Source: Candidatus Nitrosocosmicus franklandus
GTDB lineage: Archaea > Thermoproteota > Nitrososphaeria > Nitrososphaerales > Nitrososphaeraceae
Assembly (NCBI RefSeq): GCF_900696045.1
Contig: NZ_LR216287.1
Location: forward strand, 2,275,854-2,339,853
Reading direction: 5' to 3'
DNA length: 64,000 nucleotides
Position 1 is the stretch's first letter, and each line of letters starts with the position of its first letter. A program made the translations under genes and the position numbers. Positions 1 to 8,075 of this stretch are shown here, in pieces. A model generated the notes under the pieces. That model saw only the letters and a program-made list of their open reading frames with translations. It did not search any database and was not told where the DNA came from.

Positions 1-621
1 AGAGTTTGTCATCAAAAAGGAGTTTCTGATCATAGAATCAAAAGCTTTCTTGACCCAATTTACATACTCCTTTTTACTATTTTCATAATCGAAATTATGT
101 TTTCCTGGGTCAGTAAACATTGATTCAACCATTTGAGATGCCATTTGAGTCGGATTCTTGTAGACAATTTGAGTTGTTACGCCTATTCTTGGCTCGATGC
201 GATATTGTAATCTGCCAATCTTGAGGTGGTAGGTCAAATATTCATTATCCTCATTTTCTAACAATAACTTGGCAGATGGATAGTGACAATAGACAATCAT
301 GTTGTTAGCATTCAATGACGAATGGAAATATGGATCTATATCACCATGAGTATTAATAATCAAGTCATAATTAGTTTGATGCAAGTTACGATGAATACTT
401 TGCTCATCAAACATATCCAATATATTGATTCTTCTGATTTTCTTTACTACCGAAGCTAAATCCTTCCCAAATGCATTTTCTAATTTAGATAAATTGGGTT
501 GTTCTAGCGTTGTCAACTCAATATCTATTCCCATTTCATGCAATGCTTTCATGGTAACTAGTGTGAAACGTTCTCCACCGCCACAAGGATTTAAATTGGA
601 ATAAACAAAGTTTGCCCTCAC
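1..621 (-). CDS. Glycosyltransferase, ALG11-like N-terminal part (truncated by window edge)
   Basis: The gene enters from the left edge; 207 codons are visible and the C-terminus is missing. It starts with GTG, preceded by a purine-rich GGAAGTG that could serve as ribosome binding site. The N-terminus reads MRANFVYSNLNPCGGGERFT; a glycine-rich loop followed by GER is typical of the acceptor-side Rossmann domain of family-4 glycosyltransferases such as eukaryotic ALG11. A later NTHGDID and VYCHYPSAK also fit that family (ALG11 has a CYTHYP-like motif). By family knowledge it would transfer a sugar, often mannose, from a nucleotide donor to a lipid-linked glycan on the cytoplasmic membrane face. 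The nucleotide-binding half lies outside the window, so donor and acceptor are unknown. Confidence 0.7.
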   Translation of the reverse strand, partial: MRANFVYSNLNPCGGGERFTLVTMKALHEMGIDIELTTLEQPNLSKLENAFGKDLASVVKKIRRINILDMFDEQSIHRNLHQTNYDLIINTHGDIDPYFHSSLNANNMIVYCHYPSAKLLLENEDNEYLTYHLKIGRLQYRIEPRIGVTTQIVYKNPTQMASQMVESMFTDPGKHNFDYENSKKEYVNWVKKAFDSMIRNSFLMTNS

Positions 622-724
622 TTATTTCACTTCCTTTGTCTAATACAATCTAGTCCCTCACATGTCACACCTTTTTTTTCTTGTAGTACATACAAGGAAG
701 GGACAAAAGTTTGAAAAATCATAT

Positions 725-1150
725 TCAGACCACTTGCTCCTTGAATGATTTTTTAGGTGTTTTCTTTTCGTGTACTTGACTGACGACTGCTCTGGCTGCC
801 ACGTACGTTGATATGCTACCTAATACAGGTACGTGTACTAAGATCACTAGAATACTATTTGTAGCGAGATCATATAACTGGGGAACACCCTTTCCTAATA
901 CTCCTTGTGTTAGGACAGCATGTACCTTGGAATATACCTCTTCCAATGCGTGATACCAAGAATTAGTGATTTGTAAATGTATTTGTTGTGCCTTTGAGTT
1001 AAGGTCGCTGTTAGTTATAAACATTGAGGGAAGCATTCCCGGAATGGAGATCAATTCTAATGAAAATAAATTATGTAATAATGTTATTTTTTGAGTAATC
1101 TGATTTTTACCCATGTTGATGATTTTAGTTATAAACCCTTTCGTGTTCAT
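725..1150 (-). CDS. Hypothetical 141-aa protein with C-terminal hydrophobic segment
   Basis: I do not recognise this family. The protein starts at ATG and has a polar, Thr/Asn-containing N-terminal half followed by a hydrophobic stretch at about residues 92-118 (ATNSILVILVHVPVLGSIST) and a basic tail (KKTPKKSFK). The layout suggests an amphipathic helical region next to one membrane-associated segment, a phasin-like arrangement, but there is no sequence match I can defend. It lies about 100 bp upstream of the truncated glycosyltransferase on the same strand, and divergently from the Hsp20 gene at 1321. Protein-like composition and an ATG start support a real gene. Confidence 0.55.
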   Translation of the reverse strand: MNTKGFITKIINMGKNQITQKITLLHNLFSLELISIPGMLPSMFITNSDLNSKAQQIHLQITNSWYHALEEVYSKVHAVLTQGVLGKGVPQLYDLATNSILVILVHVPVLGSISTYVAARAVVSQVHEKKTPKKSFKEQVV

Positions 1151-1320
1151 AAAGAAACCACCATCAATAATTGTTCGATATTTGAATATATATTTTACTT
1201 CTAGTAATGGGTTTTACAATAAGTTAGAAAAAAATATAAATCTTAATTTACTATACAACTTTGGTGAACTGAAAAACGAGTAGAATACCGTTTGATAACA
1301 GGCGCTGGTTTAGGGGATTT

Positions 1321-1923
1321 TTGGATAGAAATGTTGATAATCTGATGAGAAAGGGTTTTTGGAACTCGTTTGATTTCGATCTCTTTAGGGAGTTTGAATA
1401 TATGCAAAGGGAGATGAATGCAATGTTAGATCAATTTGATAAATTTACTGCTAATCCACCTAAAGAGTTGGTACGGGAATATGAAGGCAATAATGGATCA
1501 AAGGTAAGAGAAGTCGGACCTATAATCTATGGATATTCAATGACCATCGGACCAGATGGTAGACTAAAAATACAAGAATTCGGGAATGTTAAACCAAAGT
1601 ATTCACGCTTTGAAAGCGGGACCTCCCATCCAAGGATATCTGCTGAAAGAGAACCTTTAGTGGATATTAATCTCACAGATAGAGAGGTGAAAGTTGTCTT
1701 GGAAATACCTGGAGTAAAGAAGGATAACATAAAGATAAATGCATATGATGGGATATTAGAAATAACAACTAGTGAATCACATAGAAAATATCATAGGACT
1801 CTGGAGTTGCCTGAAGAGGCAGACATTGATACCGCAAGAGCAACTTATAATAATGGAATTATAGAGATAACTTTTAACAAAAAGACCAACAAAAGTAACG
1901 GAAAGGAGATTAAAATCGACTAG
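1321..1923 (+). CDS. hsp20: Hsp20/alpha-crystallin small heat shock protein (copy 1)
   Basis: ATP-independent holdase chaperone of the small heat shock family, 200 aa. The alpha-crystallin domain occupies about residues 105-195, with ISAEREPLVDINLTDREVKV, the loop IPGVKKDNIKI and the closing GIIEITF strand visible. The N-terminal part carries a conserved block, PKELVREYE...VREVGPIIYGYSMTIGPDG, shared almost word for word with the Hsp20 at 4183, so the two are paralogues. The start is a TTG. The frame stays open for 16 codons further upstream (encoding IPFDNRRWFRGF, reminiscent of the start of copy 2) but contains no ATG, GTG or TTG, so the N-terminus is uncertain. A TATA-like atataaat lies at 1233-1240. 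Confidence 0.93.
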   Translation: MDRNVDNLMRKGFWNSFDFDLFREFEYMQREMNAMLDQFDKFTANPPKELVREYEGNNGSKVREVGPIIYGYSMTIGPDGRLKIQEFGNVKPKYSRFESGTSHPRISAEREPLVDINLTDREVKVVLEIPGVKKDNIKINAYDGILEITTSESHRKYHRTLELPEEADIDTARATYNNGIIEITFNKKTNKSNGKEIKID

Positions 1924-2568
1924 GATTCACAAAAGCTATTTGACAATATTCGATCCTTTGTAATAGGGTTTGGAAATTACTCTTTTATCCAAGTAACAGG
2001 ATTTAAAGTTAATCCAAACAACTTTTCTTTCTACCTAGTAATAAAAATCTAATATTTTAATTCCAATTTGACACTGCTTGTTCAAATTACCACGATCTTT
2101 TATTATAGAACATTTGATGAATATGTAGATGTAATTGTTTGATGCGATTATCAAAATGATGACGAAGGGTCTATCATATACCATATTTTGCATCGGTAGG
2201 TTATGGCTGTATTGAGCTTTAAATACAGTACCTAATTGTTAGTGTAGCTTATTTCATTATTTGATGCATTTATCATCATATCTTCCTAGTAATACGCTCT
2301 GAATATAATGTCTGTGTTGTTAATCATATCAAATGTCTTTGCATGATTATATCTTTGAGAGGAAGAAAGGTTTCTATACTATGAACCATGAATAAATAGA
2401 CAAAAGGCAGACTCACCAGAAACTGTTTGGAATAAAATTCTATTTGGGTAATAACTTGACAGAATTTGGAGAAGGCTGAATAAAGTTTATGGCTATATTG
2501 AATTTACATGATAGTTATTAGATATATTCTGAATAAAAAATAAAAAAAGACGACTGAGTTACTTTAAA
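1924..2568. other. Gene-free stretch
   Basis: AT-rich spacer between the 3' ends of two convergent genes. I see no coding stretch, RNA gene or strong hairpin in it. Confidence 0.6.
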
Positions 2569-2865
2569 TTAATCATCGTCTTGTCCTAAATCCCGCTCAA
2601 GCTGATCTTCTACATCACCTAGTAAATTATCTGATGTGTCGATGTGGTTCAAAGCACCTGTTAGATTGTTGTTTTGTAATTCAGCAATTGCTTGGTCTAA
2701 CGATGACTTTATCTGTTCAATATCCTCTACGCTAACCTCCGTTGTTTGCGAAGTTGTTGAATTCTGTTGGGCCAAAACGGGGGAATTTGCCATCAGATTT
2801 GGGAATAACCCTAGAAAAATTGCAACAATACCTATAGTCATAATAATATTTTTTTGCTTTACCAT
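2569..2865 (-). CDS. Small secreted helical-hairpin protein
   Basis: The 98-aa product has a classic signal peptide: KQK, a hydrophobic core to about residue 25, and cleavage near VLAQQ. The mature part is a Thr/Ser-rich linker followed by two predicted helices, IEQIKSSLDQAIAELQNNN and LTGALNHIDTSDNLLGDVE, and an acidic tail ending in DDD. The pattern L-D-x-A...N...G-A-x-N-H-I-D...L-[LI]-G recurs in the small secreted protein at 39168, so both belong to one family. The single conserved His and the acidic tail could bind metal, as in small metal-binding proteins of ammonia-oxidising bacteria, but that is speculation. Confidence 0.75.
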   Translation of the reverse strand: MVKQKNIIMTIGIVAIFLGLFPNLMANSPVLAQQNSTTSQTTEVSVEDIEQIKSSLDQAIAELQNNNLTGALNHIDTSDNLLGDVEDQLERDLGQDDD

Positions 2866-3351
2866 ATAAGACAGTAGATTTTCATTGTATTTAAGGTCTA
2901 TTTACTGAAATACCGTATCAATAATAATTTGAAACTTTTGCATTTAATATATATTATTATAATAAATTTAGCAGACGGGGCTCAATAAAGTTGAAATTAA
3001 ATACAGTTTGATAACTAATCCCCTTTAAATATAAACAACCCAATTCATATGAAAAATGCTTTTATGCATCTGCCACACGAGATAGAATCTGTATTTCCAA
3101 ACTGCTCTTTTAACAACTCCATATTTTAGCACGATTTACTTTAATTTAATTCAGTATTCAACTGCTGGTAGTATTTTTTATTCATGCTGAAATCGAGAGA
3201 ATTTTTTTAATGCCATCATTTTTAGTCTTTATCCACAGTCTACCTCAGCGTATATTGATTCTTAGATGTTTTAGAAATGTGGGTCAAACATCTCTATGCT
3301 AATTAACGAATTAGATGTATATACAATGATGCCATATTTTGGGTATCGACC
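2866..3351. other. Gene-free stretch before the insertion sequence
   Basis: Holds the promoter side of the secreted-protein gene ending at 2569 and otherwise AT-rich sequence without a supported gene. Confidence 0.5.
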
Positions 3352-3359
3352 CAGACAAC
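3352..3359. repeat. Left 8-bp target site duplication of the IS
   Basis: cagacaac directly abuts the left inverted repeat and is repeated exactly at 4027-4034. Confidence 0.93.
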
Positions 3360-3376
3360 GGCTCTGTTCAGTTAAC
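3360..3376 (+). repeat. Left terminal inverted repeat of the IS
   Basis: Seventeen bases, ggctctgttcagttaac, matching the right end with one mismatch. The transposase stop codon (TGA, complement of 3368-3370) lies inside this repeat. Confidence 0.93.
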
Positions 3377-3973
3377 ATGTTTTATTTCATTGTTATGATA
3401 GTCTACAAAGAGCCGCAGCCAATTCCGTACATGCTTTAACTTGCAGTTCTTTATTCTACAAGGAAAGTAATCATCGAAACTTTCGGTTCTATCCTTGATA
3501 TATTGCATCGTTCTTTCGATTACACTTTTCTCGTAAGAAGAATGAATATGGTGATCGAGTTTGAGAAACTGACAAGCCATGGGATACCAAGTCCCACCAT
3601 CTGTAGAAACTGGGTGCTTTCCATGAACTTTGATCAAATTAGAAAGATATCTTTCTGCAACAAACATGTTTCTCTCTTTGGATATAGAAAGTGCGAGGAT
3701 CTGTCTGTTTGCAGGCTCTATCGCCACCCAAAGCCAGATGTATTCTGACCCTACCTTCAACATTGTCTCGTCTACAATATATTCTAGAATTCTTCTTCTT
3801 GATGCTTTCAATTTTTGAGGCCTGTATTTTTGAATCCAATTCCAGATGGAGACATGGTTTCTTTTATACATCTGAGACAATCTTTCCGAGGCTTTTCTTA
3901 AAGATAAACCTGAAAAGTACAAATGTAAGCCATAATACACATACCTTGAAGGTGTTCTGTTTCTGCTAATCAT
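3368..3973 (-). CDS. IS6-family DDE transposase
   Basis: Cuts and joins the element's ends during replicative transposition. At 201 aa it is short compared with bacterial IS6 transposases and similar to archaeal ones. The N-terminus has a helix-turn-helix-like stretch (SLRKASERLSQMYKRNHVSI, residues 23-42). The catalytic triad can be read as D68 (YIVDET), D125 (VSTDGGTWY) and E153 (SVIERTMQYIKDR), with the usual K/R residues after the glutamate. The ATG start lies at 3971-3973 and the stop is inside the left inverted repeat, so the gene uses almost the whole element. No frameshift or internal stop is present, so it is probably active. Confidence 0.92.
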   Translation of the reverse strand: MISRNRTPSRYVYYGLHLYFSGLSLRKASERLSQMYKRNHVSIWNWIQKYRPQKLKASRRRILEYIVDETMLKVGSEYIWLWVAIEPANRQILALSISKERNMFVAERYLSNLIKVHGKHPVSTDGGTWYPMACQFLKLDHHIHSSYEKSVIERTMQYIKDRTESFDDYFPCRIKNCKLKHVRNWLRLFVDYHNNEIKHVN

Positions 3974-4009
3974 AAAAGAAATAGGACATCTTCAAGCTAT
4001 AGGTTTATC

Positions 4010-4026
4010 GTTAAATGAACAGAGCC
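4010..4026 (-). repeat. Right terminal inverted repeat of the IS
   Basis: Read on the minus strand it is ggctctgttcatttaac, differing from the left end at one position. Confidence 0.93.
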
Positions 4027-4034
4027 CAGACAAC
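4027..4034. repeat. Right 8-bp target site duplication of the IS
   Basis: Exact copy of the cagacaac found at 3352-3359, directly after the right inverted repeat. Confidence 0.93.
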
Positions 4035-4148
4035 AGACTAAAAGTTCTAGTAATTTCTGACATCCTTCATGAGCTTTTCAGCATCCTTTTCTACCGAGGT
4101 TCTAACCATTACCTATCCACTTAAATAGATTACATTATGTAAGAAATA

Positions 4149-4156
4149 TTTATATA
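4149..4156 (+). promoter_or_regulatory. TATA box of the second hsp20 gene
   Basis: tttatata is centred about 30 bp before the ATG at 4183, placing transcription start within a few bases of the start codon (nearly leaderless mRNA). A second TATA-like cttaaata lies at 4120-4127. Confidence 0.7.
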
Positions 4157-4182
4157 TTGTAAAATGTATTACATATAGTACA

Positions 4183-4851
4183 ATGAGTGATAAAGATATA
4201 ATTCCAAATAACTGGTTCGACCGGTTCTTCAATCTCCCATTTGGAAGAAGAGGACGAGGATTATTCCCTGTATGGAATACAAGAGATATGCTAAGTGAGT
4301 TTGATTACATACACGACGAAATGAATAGAATGTTTGATGCCTTTAACAATTTCACAAGTAATGCACCAAAGGAACTCGTTCGAGAATATGAGACAAAAGA
4401 TGGAAAGAAAGTCAGAGAAGTTGGTCCTATAGTATATGGGTATTCTATGACTATTGGTCCAGATGGAAAGCCTCATGTAAGGGAATTTGGCAATGTCAAA
4501 TCTCCTCTCAACAATGAAGTACAAATTCTAGGACCACAAGCAGGACACCCGTCTCAAATTTCTGCAGAAAGGGAACCTTTAGTTGATGTCAATACTACGG
4601 ATAAAGAGGTTAAAGTAATACTTGAAATGCCTGGCATCAAAAAAACCGACATTAAGATAAAAGCATATGACTCTAAAGTTGAAGTAACAACAGCAAAGGA
4701 TGCTCAGAGAAAATATCATAAAATCGTAGATCTTCCAGAACAAGCAGATCTCGAAACCGCAAAATCGGTATACAACAATGGAATATTGGAAATAACCTTT
4801 GACAAAAAGAAGGATGATAAACCAGCAGGGAAGGAAATTAAGGTAGACTAG
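4183..4851 (+). CDS. hsp20: Hsp20/alpha-crystallin small heat shock protein (copy 2)
   Basis: Holdase chaperone, 222 aa, paralogous to the gene at 1321. The N-terminal region contains Arg/Gly-rich sequence (PFGRRGRGLFP) and a helix FDYIHDEMNRMFDAF. The conserved block PKELVREYE...YGYSMTIGPDG follows, then an alpha-crystallin domain from about residue 125 with MPGIKKTDIKIKAYD and GILEITFDKK. The C-terminal KPAGKEIKVD matches the KSNGKEIKID of copy 1. The ATG start is preceded by a well-spaced TATA box, and a pyrimidine/T-rich tract follows the stop. The IS6 element sits 157 bp upstream and may affect its expression. Confidence 0.95.
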   Translation: MSDKDIIPNNWFDRFFNLPFGRRGRGLFPVWNTRDMLSEFDYIHDEMNRMFDAFNNFTSNAPKELVREYETKDGKKVREVGPIVYGYSMTIGPDGKPHVREFGNVKSPLNNEVQILGPQAGHPSQISAEREPLVDVNTTDKEVKVILEMPGIKKTDIKIKAYDSKVEVTTAKDAQRKYHKIVDLPEQADLETAKSVYNNGILEITFDKKKDDKPAGKEIKVD

Positions 4852-4860
4852 ATCCCAATC

Positions 4861-4892
4861 GCCTCTTTCTCTCTCCCTTCCTCTTTTTTTTA
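4861..4892 (+). terminator. Pyrimidine-rich, oligo-T terminator after hsp20
   Basis: A C/T-only tract ending in eight T's starts about 10 bp after the stop at 4851. Archaeal RNA polymerase terminates at such T-runs without needing a hairpin. Confidence 0.55.
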
Positions 4893-5118
4893 GCTTGCGT
4901 ATGTACGATATTTCCACTGGTATTAGAGCAAATTATTTGGTAATTTTAGATACCAATTTAGTATAGTTTGTGATAATCTTATACACAATTAGAGGCTTTT
5001 TAATTATTTTAATGACTTTTTATATCTAGATTGTTTTCTTTAAGACATTCCAATTTACCGTATTGGATCTGTATACAGAGATTTTTAAAAAAATAAATGA
5101 TGTGGAATTTCAAATAGA

Positions 5119-5795
5119 CTATTCAGCGTCGTTTAAGGCTATATCGTTTACTGTTTCAGGCTCAACCAACTTTGCATATAGTTGATATGAGACAAGGAAC
5201 GGCTCTCCAACCGGAGACCATAAACCTACAGCTCCTGCTACAAACGGCATTGATGCAGAATAGTACGGAGTAGATGTTCCATAGTCAGGTTGAATACCTC
5301 CAATGATTTGAGGGGTAACTTCTGTCAAGTTATGAACTGAAGGAGTTGCAATATCTAACCAATTTGGAGCTGATATTCCAAGTTGATCTATTAATTGTGA
5401 GAGGGTGGCATTATCGATCCTCGACTGACTTAGGAAGCCAATTTCTACAGGACTGGTCGCTGAATAAGTCAATACACCAGAATAGATCTTACCATCATCC
5501 CTATGTGTTAAAATGGGTGCTACTTGGGCAGTTTCATTTTCATATCCAAAAGACGACATTATCCCTTGTCTATAGATTATTTCTTCTGATTCATTTTCGA
5601 TATTCTGGGCTGCATTATTATCTGCAATGTCTAGAGGAACACTCTGAGCAAACACTGTCCAATCTAGTGTTTTTGAGAAAGTGATCCTCTCACTGTAGTC
5701 ATTGTTTGTAATTAACGAGGCAGAAGCCAAAGTTAACCCTAGCGCCAAAGCAAAAAAAACAAAGTATTTAGTAATGAATTTCTTGTGGCAATCAT
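5119..5795 (-). pseudogene. Secreted protein with signal peptide interrupted by an A8/T8 homopolymer frameshift
   Basis: The mature part (codons from 5748 down to 5119) is intact but begins only at a TTG, giving MALGLTLASAS without a charged N-region. Just upstream in another frame an ATG at 5793-5795 encodes MIATRNSLLNTLFF and runs into a stretch of eight T's (minus strand; A's at 5752-5759). One extra T would join the two into one signal peptide. A TATA-like cttaatta (plus 5823-5830) is correctly spaced for the ATG. The protein ends in a Tyr/Pro-rich region; a strand GVLTYSATSPVEIGFLS resembles part of the proteins at 23803 and 24537. Function is unknown. It is a sequencing error, a phase-variable tract or a young pseudogene. 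Confidence 0.6.
5752..5759. repeat. Poly-A8 homopolymer at the frameshift
   Basis: Eight consecutive A's (T's on the coding strand) lie exactly where the ATG-initiated frame and the downstream frame of the secreted protein must join. Confidence 0.7.
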
Positions 5796-6159
5796 TTTGC
5801 GTTATTTGATAATAATGGTAAGTAATTAAGTTTTATCCATTGTCGATTCGAGATTCCTTAACAAGTAAAGATGATGTTGAATTGTAATTGTAATACTAGA
5901 AAGAGCTTTGCTATATCATAATTGATTCAAGGATAACCAAAAAATAATATATATTACATTTTCACATTTTAGTTTTATGATATTATTTAACACATGAAAA
6001 CAATACAAAATTGTAAATATCACTTTTAGCTTAATAATGTCAGGTGATGATGTGAGATGGATTCGTCCAGAACACAGAGTCATACGAGAAAACCATTCTC
6101 CATGAAATACGCCTCCTAGGACCATATGGAAATCACAAATCCTCCTCATGGCTTCTGTT

Positions 6160-6228
6160 GAGACCAAGAAGGTATTCAGCTATTATGCCCTGTTTGATCT
6201 GTTTCTATACTAGACCTTCTTGGATCTC
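6160..6228. repeat. Inverted repeat, 10-bp core
   Basis: gagaccaagaaggt (6160-6173) and accttcttggatctc (6214-6228) are complementary over ten consecutive bases, then four more after a one-base bulge, with a 40-nt spacer. Function is unknown. Confidence 0.5.
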
Positions 6229-6451
6229 TTTTAAGATACTGTCACAAAGGTTGAGGTATATTTGAAATTATTACTAGTACTTTGTATAATGTAACGTAAT
6301 GTAATTATTCATTCTACTTATTTTAAGAGGATGTTCTTTGAGTATAACATCCAATAATAACGATTGACTGACTATATTGACGAACGCAATATCTTGTTTA
6401 ACATAAAATAGTATATATGAACATAGTTATCCGTTAAAGAGCAATTAAAAT

Positions 6452-6459
6452 CTTATAAA
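6452..6459 (+). promoter_or_regulatory. TATA box of the Cache-protein gene
   Basis: cttataaa is centred about 28 bp before the ATG at 6484, predicting a leaderless mRNA. Confidence 0.7.
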
Positions 6460-6483
6460 TAACAATAACCATGAGTTAACGCA

Positions 6484-7452
6484 ATGTTAAAAAAACTCCA
6501 ATCTAGGGCATCAACTTTGTCCTCCACAATACTCTTATTAAGCTCGTTTATGGCTGTCTTGTTCTTTCTAACGATACCCGTTATGGATGTTTTCTCACAA
6601 ACAAATGACTCTATGATACAAAACGATGTGCTTCTTAGTTCCGATGTTAATGGATTTCAGCAGTCAAATGGTCCAAACACCGAACTACTAGATAATTTGG
6701 GACTTTCTACAACCTACCAATCGGTAGAACGAGAGATATCTCAAGTCATGAACCTTGCACATCAATCGATGAATTTAACGAATTCCTTTGGAACCTTTCC
6801 TTTGGCGAATATAACTGCAGATATGCAGCAACAATATCAAGGAATTGCTAGTGATCAAGATACAGAAAGAAGAAACGAAGCAAAAACCCTTCTTGCAACA
6901 AATCCCTACTTGTCGTTCATAGGGATGACGCTTCCAAATGGAGATACTTATTTTAGTGAACCGTTCTTTCCTTCTCAGACAAATAGTTCCAAACATAACT
7001 ATGGATATAGAGAACACATAAACGGTGCGATGGAGTCGAAAAGTCCATATTTAAGTAACGTCATCACTGCTGCATCGACTGGGAAACCTCTTGTTGTTTT
7101 GGCTAGCCCAATTTATTCAGGAAAACAGGCAAACGATACTCTTATAGGGGTATTAGCACTTGGGTTGAATCTAAGTCAATTTGATGAATTGTTAAAAGCA
7201 GAGTCTGTTGGCAAGAATGATACTAGACTACTTCTGCTAGATAATAACGGCACTAAAATAGCTGATTCGCAATCTAATAATACCAGTAAATTAGAATCCT
7301 TCAAGGACTTGCAAAGTTTTGAAAATGCTAAAAACGGAGAAGTAGGTTCTGTCGTGGAAAGCATTGATGGAAAAAATGTGACAATTTCTTATACACCACT
7401 TAGCTTTGCTCAATCAAAATGGATACTGCTATCAATGACTCCTAAAGAATAA
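6484..7452 (+). CDS. Secreted/membrane-anchored Cache (PDC-like) sensor protein without output domain
   Basis: The 322-aa protein has an N-terminal signal or anchor segment (about residues 13-35, TLSSTILLLSSFMAVLFFLT) followed only by an extracellular sensor domain. The PDC/Cache signature is clear: NPYLSFIGMTLPNGDTYFSE, then YGYREHINGAM, SPYLSNVITAASTGKPLVVL and the closing GVLALGLNL and LLLLDNNGTKIADS blocks. In chemoreceptors and kinases this fold binds small ligands, but here no kinase, HAMP or methyl-accepting domain follows and there is no second membrane segment. It may hand a signal to a separate partner or act as a binding protein. A 325-aa paralogue lies at 19210. The start is supported by the TATA box. 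Confidence 0.85.
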   Translation: MLKKLQSRASTLSSTILLLSSFMAVLFFLTIPVMDVFSQTNDSMIQNDVLLSSDVNGFQQSNGPNTELLDNLGLSTTYQSVEREISQVMNLAHQSMNLTNSFGTFPLANITADMQQQYQGIASDQDTERRNEAKTLLATNPYLSFIGMTLPNGDTYFSEPFFPSQTNSSKHNYGYREHINGAMESKSPYLSNVITAASTGKPLVVLASPIYSGKQANDTLIGVLALGLNLSQFDELLKAESVGKNDTRLLLLDNNGTKIADSQSNNTSKLESFKDLQSFENAKNGEVGSVVESIDGKNVTISYTPLSFAQSKWILLSMTPKE

Positions 7453-7469
7453 TAACATCTGAATTCTCT

Positions 7470-7510
7470 AAATTTCTATTTTTATTTTTGGCTTTTTGGT
7501 TTATCTTTTC
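7470..7510 (+). terminator. T-rich terminator after the Cache-protein gene
   Basis: Several T4-T5 runs (tttctatttttatttttgg and following) start about 20 bp after the stop at 7452. Confidence 0.45.
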
Positions 7511-7620
7511 GAAATACATAATACGATGACAGGGAGTATTTGTTTTTGAATTTAAAAGATACTGCTATACTTACAAGTGACGAATCATGATGAGCAAAAA
7601 AAATCATTAAAAAGAATTCA

Positions 7621-7854
7621 TCATTTTAGTATCTCCAAATTCGTCATAGAATGTCTGTGTAGGTGTGCATGGTCATAACATAAATACTCCGAACAAACAC
7701 TACATTTGCAGATTACTTTGTTAGAACATGGCTCTGTCATGCATCTTAACGATTCTCTTTCTTTCACGCTTGTCGAAATACTCGGATTCTTGCTTCCAGT
7801 TGTATATCTATCAACAAGTGTGCTAGATGACGATGTCTTTGACATGCCTATCAT
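7621..7854 (-). CDS. Small Cys/His-rich zinc-finger-like protein
   Basis: A 77-aa product whose C-terminal half is dense in likely metal ligands: CMTEPCSNKVICKCSVCSEY then LCYDHAHLHRHS. The order C-x4-C-x5-C-x-C-x2-C-x4-C-x2-H-x3-H suggests one or two zinc sites of a B-box or cross-brace type. The N-terminal half is Ser/Thr-rich and probably disordered. An ATG starts the frame, and the minus strand has a good TATA box (atataaaa on plus, 7872-7879) about 22-27 bp before it; Met4 is an alternative start. The partner (DNA, RNA or protein) cannot be told. Confidence 0.65.
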   Translation of the reverse strand: MIGMSKTSSSSTLVDRYTTGSKNPSISTSVKERESLRCMTEPCSNKVICKCSVCSEYLCYDHAHLHRHSMTNLEILK

Positions 7855-8075
7855 TCTTCTGTGATATTTGTTATATAAAAATATTAGTATAAAAAATTAT
7901 ATATCATTGTATTGGTTTAAAAAAATTCTATTTTTGTTTTAAGGATTTAAATTGATTCTCCGTCCGTCTGGCTCTACCAGAGCATGATATATACTCTCTC
8001 TATCTCTACGTTTGATAAAAGGTTTACATAATCAAGTTTTAATATTACCTTGTAACTGTTATTGCTGAAAATTGC

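Larger units (their letters stand above)
3360..4026 (-). mobile_element. Complete IS6-type insertion sequence, 667 bp
   Basis: The element is bounded by inverted repeats of 17 bp with one mismatch (ggctctgttcagttaac at 3360-3376, and the complement of gttaaatgaacagagcc at 4010-4026). It is flanked on both sides by the identical 8-bp target duplication cagacaac (3352-3359 and 4027-4034). The GG..CTGTT terminus and 8-bp duplication are hallmarks of the IS6 family, and one transposase gene fills the element. Intact ends, an intact gene and a perfect duplication point to a recent insertion. The target is intergenic, between a small secreted-protein gene and the second Hsp20 gene. Confidence 0.95.
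5796..6483. other. Gene-poor stretch with a long-range inverted repeat
   Basis: Divergent promoter region of the secreted protein and the Cache protein. The only structure seen is the inverted repeat at 6160-6228. An 83-codon open frame at 5916-6167 on the minus strand lacks protein-like character. Confidence 0.5.

Noticed and set aside
4048-4109. Short minus-strand frame reading MVRTSVEKDAEKLMKDVRNY next to the IS
   Set aside because: Protein-like, but ends after 20 codons. Removing the IS does not extend the frame, so a gene disrupted by the insertion is not supported.
5916-6167. 83-codon open frame on the minus strand
   Set aside because: No protein-like pattern; its tail is Ile/Tyr/Asn noise, and no promoter is evident.
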